Origin: Rhodospirillales bacterium 70-18
GTDB lineage: Bacteria; Pseudomonadota; Alphaproteobacteria; Acetobacterales; Acetobacteraceae
Assembly (NCBI GenBank): GCA_001899585.1
Contig: MKWE01000044.1
Location: forward strand, 17,383-81,382
Direction of reading: 5' to 3'
DNA length: 64,000 nt
Below the pieces are notes generated by a model that was given only the letters and a program-made list of their open reading frames with translations, did not search any database and was not told where the DNA came from. Both the position numbers and the translations under genes were made by a program. This document shows positions 61,204-64,000 of this stretch, in pieces (the first letter of the stretch is position 1; each line of letters begins with the position of its first letter).

Positions 61204-62195
61204 CCGTCACCACCCGCGAAGTCACCAACGACGAGGCCGACATCCGGCTCGACCGCTGGTTCCGCCGCCACTTCCCCGGCCTCAGCCAGGGCGCCATCCA
61301 GAAATTCTGCCGCACCGGCCAGGTGCGCGTGGACGGCAAGCGCGTGGAGGCCGCCACCCGTCTCAACCCGGGCCAGACCGTCCGCGTCCCGCCCATCCCG
61401 GCCGCCCCCGCGCCGGCCAAGCTGGTGCATGAGCTGGACCCCCGCCTGGCCGCCGAAATGCGCGCCATGGTGCTGTATTCCGATGACGACCTGATCGTCC
61501 TGAACAAGCCGCAGGGCCTGCCCACCCAGGGCGGCCCCGGCATCTCCAAGCATGTGGACATGATGCTGGCCGCCCTGCGCGAGGGCATCGACCCCAAGCC
61601 CCGCCTAGTTCACCGGCTGGACCGCGAGACCTCGGGCGTGCTGGTGGTTGCCCGCACCCCCGGCGTCGCCGCCAAGCTCGCCGCCGCCTTTCGCGGCCGC
61701 GACGTGGAGAAGGTCTACTGGGCTATCGTCTGCGGCCGCCCGGTCCCAGTGGAAGGCCGGATCGATGTCGAACTGGTCCGCATCGACGGCTTCCGCGGCG
61801 AGCGCGCCGCCATCGCCGGCGCCTACGACACCGACACCGCGCGCGCCATCACCGACTACCGCACCCTCGATCATGCCGGCCGCAAGCTCGCCTGGCTGGA
61901 ACTGCGCCCGCTCACCGGCCGCACCCACCAGCTGCGCGTCTCCTGCGCCAGCATCGGCGCGCCGATCCTGGGCGACCTGCCCTATGGCGAGGAACGCCCG
62001 GGCGAGGAGCGTCGCAACACCGCGCTGTATGAGGGCCTGGGCGAAACCCTGCACCTGCACGCCCGCCAGATCTCGCTGCCCCACCCCTCCGGCGGCCGAC
62101 TGGTGGTGGAGGCCGACCTGCCGCCGCATATGGCCGACACCTTCCGCACCCTAGGCTTTACCGCCCCTCCGGCGGAGCGCCCGCTTCGCCGCTGA
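61200..62195 (+). CDS. RluA-family pseudouridine synthase (RluC/D-like)
   Basis: The 331-residue product has an N-terminal S4 RNA-binding domain (about residues 13-65: IRLDRWFRRHFPGLSQGAIQ, RTGQVRVDGKRV) and the RluA catalytic domain with LVHRLDRETSGVLVVART near 138-155, where the Asp of HRLD is the catalytic residue, plus RPLTGRTHQLRVS near 237-249. It would isomerise uridines in 23S rRNA; RluC specificity is likely from the rarA context but not proven. It overlaps rarA (ATGA). Confidence 0.92.
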   Translation: MTVTTREVTNDEADIRLDRWFRRHFPGLSQGAIQKFCRTGQVRVDGKRVEAATRLNPGQTVRVPPIPAAPAPAKLVHELDPRLAAEMRAMVLYSDDDLIVLNKPQGLPTQGGPGISKHVDMMLAALREGIDPKPRLVHRLDRETSGVLVVARTPGVAAKLAAAFRGRDVEKVYWAIVCGRPVPVEGRIDVELVRIDGFRGERAAIAGAYDTDTARAITDYRTLDHAGRKLAWLELRPLTGRTHQLRVSCASIGAPILGDLPYGEERPGEERRNTALYEGLGETLHLHARQISLPHPSGGRLVVEADLPPHMADTFRTLGFTAPPAERPLRR

Positions 62196-62452
62196 GCGCG
62201 TCGCGCGGCGGGGAAGCCGGGACGAGAAGAGGAAGCGCGAAGAGACGGTGAGATGAAGAGAAGGGATATGGCCCTCTAACGCCGCCCGAAATTGCTGTGG
62301 TACTCATTGTCTTGGTTTATCGGGGCAACTCGGCCGTTCTCCGAACGGCAGCGTCTGGTGGCTTGTTCCAGGCACGGTTTTGGGCGAGCCCTCGGCAGGG
62401 CTGCCGCTCACACGCGACACCAAGGGGCAGTGCATTTGCGACATTCCGCCCG
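62196..62452. other. Intergenic stretch with a dispersed-element fragment and GC shift
   Basis: No gene is seen. The first 80 nt hold GCGAAGAGACGGTGAG (62237-62252), identical in 16 nt to the hairpin element at 24565-24580 but without its second arm. From about 62280 onward the base composition becomes visibly less GC-rich, marking the probable edge of acquired DNA. Confidence 0.4.
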
Positions 62453-63016
62453 TCAGCCCGGCAAGAGCCCTGTATCGCGATAGCTGCCGATGAGGCTATC
62501 GAAAAGACCGACATCCGCGCGGCTCCGCGCCAGAAGCTGAGCGCCGGACACGGCGGCAAAAATGGCGAGAGCGCGGGCGCTGCCCGTCGATGCATCGCCC
62601 CCCTCGGCGGTGCTCAGCGCCTTGGCCAGCCACGTGACGTTGACGTCCGCGAAAGCCTGCACTTCCACCTTTACCGGTTCCGGCAGGTCGTCATATTCCG
62701 CGGCCATGAAGCTGCAAAGGCAGATGCGGTTGCCGTTCTCGAGCGACCGGCGGAATATCGCAGGATAGTGCTGCAGGCAGGCGGTCGCGTCGGGCAACTC
62801 GGCCTGCATCGCCTCCAGCTCAGCCGCAATGTCCTCCCAATAGCGCCTCGCGACGGCCGCACCGAGGTCGGCCTTGCTCGGGAAATGATAGTGGATACTC
62901 GCGGCCTTGATTCCAACTTCAGCCGCCAGCTCGCGGAAGTTCAGGCCGCCATATCCATGCGCCTGCGCCGCTTTCCGGGCTGCGGACAGGATCGCCTCCT
63001 TCACATTCGAACTCAT
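62453..63016 (-). CDS. TetR-family transcriptional regulator
   Basis: The 187-residue product MSSNVKEAILSAARKAAQAH has the N-terminal TetR helix-turn-helix at about residues 24-47 (LNFRELAAEVGIKAASIHYH, then FPSKADLG), followed by a helical ligand domain. Cys-containing NGNRICLCSF near 97 is notable. It is divergent from a GST gene with two direct operator-like repeats between, so it likely represses both. Base use is less GC-biased than in the housekeeping genes, in line with transfer. Confidence 0.88.
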   Translation of the reverse strand: MSSNVKEAILSAARKAAQAHGYGGLNFRELAAEVGIKAASIHYHFPSKADLGAAVARRYWEDIAAELEAMQAELPDATACLQHYPAIFRRSLENGNRICLCSFMAAEYDDLPEPVKVEVQAFADVNVTWLAKALSTAEGGDASTGSARALAIFAAVSGAQLLARSRADVGLFDSLIGSYRDTGLLPG

Positions 63017-63043
63017 CCGCCAATTCCTCGTCCGCGCCCTACC

Positions 63044-63113
63044 CTACCAAGTGACAGATAGAGATTGCGCAGCCGAATGGAAAGCCATACGCTGTCTACC
63101 ATGTGACAGATAG
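63044..63113. promoter_or_regulatory. TetR/GST shared control region with two direct operator repeats
   Basis: CTACCAAGTGACAGATAG (63044-63061) and CTACCATGTGACAGATAG (63096-63113) differ at one base and are 52 bp apart, about five helical turns. A candidate GST promoter, TTGCGC (63065-63070)-N17-TACGCT (63088-63093), lies between them. The second repeat would sit on the start site, the first upstream of the -35. Repression by the divergent TetR protein is inferred. Confidence 0.6.
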
Positions 63114-63130
63114 GTGGTTGGAAAAAGGTG

Positions 63131-63790
63131 ATGATGACGATCTACGACTGGCATACGGGACCTTATCCGGCGCGCGTCCGCATCGCTTTGGGAGAGTTGG
63201 GGCTGCAATCGCAGGTCCGTTTTGTTTCGATCAGCTTGCGAAAGGGCGAACACAAGACTCCAGCGTTTCTCGCCAAGAACTACTCCGGCACGCTGCCAGT
63301 ACTGGAACTCGATGATGGAACGCTGATCGCCGAATGCACCGCGATTACGCAATATCTCGACGCGCTGAACGGCGATCCCCGCCTTACCGGCGCAACGCCT
63401 CTCGAACAGGGCGTGATCCACATGATGAACAAGCGCGCCGAGATCGAGCTGCTCGATGCCGTCAGCGTTTATTTCCATCATGCCACGCGGGGTCTCGGTC
63501 CGGATGTCGAGGTCTACCAGAATGAAGAGTGGGGGCTTCGCCAACGCGACAAGGCGGTGCGCGGGATCCGCTACTTCGACGGAGTGCTTCAGCACCAACC
63601 CTTCATTGCGGGCGACGCCTTTTCGATGGCCGATATCACGGTCATCGGCGGCCTGATCTTCGCGGAACTCGTCGAGCTGCCGGTGCCTGTTGAATGCGAG
63701 GCCCTGCGGGCCTGGTATGCACGGATGCAGGAGCGCCCCAGCGTCCAGAACCGGATCACAATGTCCGAACCTGCCGAGGTTTCAGTCTGA
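63131..63790 (+). CDS. Glutathione S-transferase family protein
   Basis: The 219-residue product (ATG 63131; GTG 63128 and ATG 63134 are alternatives) has the thioredoxin-like N-terminal domain: MTIYDWHTGPYPARVRIALG, then GTLPVLELDDGTLIAECTAI near 54-73 with the cis-Pro and glutathione-binding E-C/S pair, and an all-helical C-terminal domain containing FIAGDAFSMADITVIGGLIF near 158-177, the N-capping motif. It likely conjugates or isomerises electrophiles using glutathione. It is divergent from TetR and is followed by mobile DNA. Confidence 0.87.
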   Translation: MMTIYDWHTGPYPARVRIALGELGLQSQVRFVSISLRKGEHKTPAFLAKNYSGTLPVLELDDGTLIAECTAITQYLDALNGDPRLTGATPLEQGVIHMMNKRAEIELLDAVSVYFHHATRGLGPDVEVYQNEEWGLRQRDKAVRGIRYFDGVLQHQPFIAGDAFSMADITVIGGLIFAELVELPVPVECEALRAWYARMQERPSVQNRITMSEPAEVSV

Positions 63791-63903
63791 CATCCTGACG
63801 CAGCATAGCCAAGCACAAGCAGCAAAAGAAACGACGAGGACCGACGATGTGACTCCGGTTTCTCATCCGACCTTGGTGTCGGTCCAAGAACATCTTGAGT
63901 CGC

Positions 63904-63923
63904 TGGAATCATTTATGATTCCA
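63904..63923. repeat. Palindrome at the start of a probable IS5-type element
   Basis: TGGAATCAT-TT-ATGATTCCA is a perfect 9-bp inverted repeat about 30 nt before a transposase-like start codon. It may form part of the element's left end or a hairpin blocking read-through from flanking promoters. The exact left inverted repeat cannot be fixed because the right end is outside the window. Confidence 0.45.
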
Positions 63924-63954
63924 TATTGGCAGCCCCGATTCGCAGGAGCTTGCC

Positions 63955-64000
63955 ATGTGGACTGTCGAGAACCGCCTCCGGTATGACCGGAGCAAGCTGC
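63955..64000 (+). CDS. IS5-type transposase, first codons only (cut by window edge)
   Basis: ATG 63955 is preceded by CAGGAG. The visible residues MWTVENRLRYDRSKL match the opening of IS5-family transposases (MWT...RxxYxRxxLRYPSDLTD). Only about 15 codons are in the window, so integrity and full assignment cannot be judged. Confidence 0.55.
   Translation, partial: MWTVENRLRYDRSKL

Overview
The window looks like a chromosomal segment of a high-GC alphaproteobacterium, most likely Rhodospirillales and probably Acetobacteraceae. This rests on the roughly 70% GC look, on alphaproteobacterial ribosomal and RNA polymerase proteins in the usual order, and on AT-rich palindromic intergenic repeats of a kind I associate with that family. 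No rRNA gene, tRNA gene or CRISPR array was seen.

Region 1 (1-16360) is a mixed accessory/metabolic stretch. It opens with a lipid/glycan cluster: a 5'-truncated LpxH-like phosphoesterase, a DedA protein and two glycosyltransferases. A secreted cupredoxin follows behind an FNR-type box, then a Baeyer-Villiger-type flavin monooxygenase, an FkbM methyltransferase-like protein, a MarR regulator, an aldo/keto reductase, a DUF1194 VWA-like exported protein, an MFS transporter, a Nudix-like protein, two tandem sulfotransferase paralogues, an isocitrate lyase/PEP mutase-family enzyme and a sterol desaturase-family membrane protein.

Region 2 (16360-31171) begins with a decayed IS5-family element inserted next to a palindromic repeat. 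It then carries an MmgE/PrpD protein, aspS, a CorA transporter, rnd, two uncharacterised membrane proteins, a ThDP enzyme divergent from a 2-hydroxyacid dehydrogenase, an alpha/beta hydrolase, an endolysin-like protein and eutBC. Three copies of an AT-rich compound palindrome lie here; each supplies the stop codon of at least one neighbouring gene.

Region 3 (31172-59810) is one long ribosomal/transcription supercluster: rplKAJL-rpoBC, a terminator, rpsL-rpsG-tuf with the S10 and spc operons to secY-adk, then a promoter and rpsM-rpsK-rpoA-rplQ closed by a clear terminator. Two departures from the common order are the absence of fusA between rpsG and tuf, and eutBC upstream of rplK where secE-nusG is usual.

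Region 4 (59811-64000) has rarA overlapping an RluC-type pseudouridine synthase gene, then a visibly lower-GC segment with a divergent TetR regulator/GST pair sharing two operator-like repeats. It ends in the first codons of an IS5-type transposase, which suggests recent acquisition.
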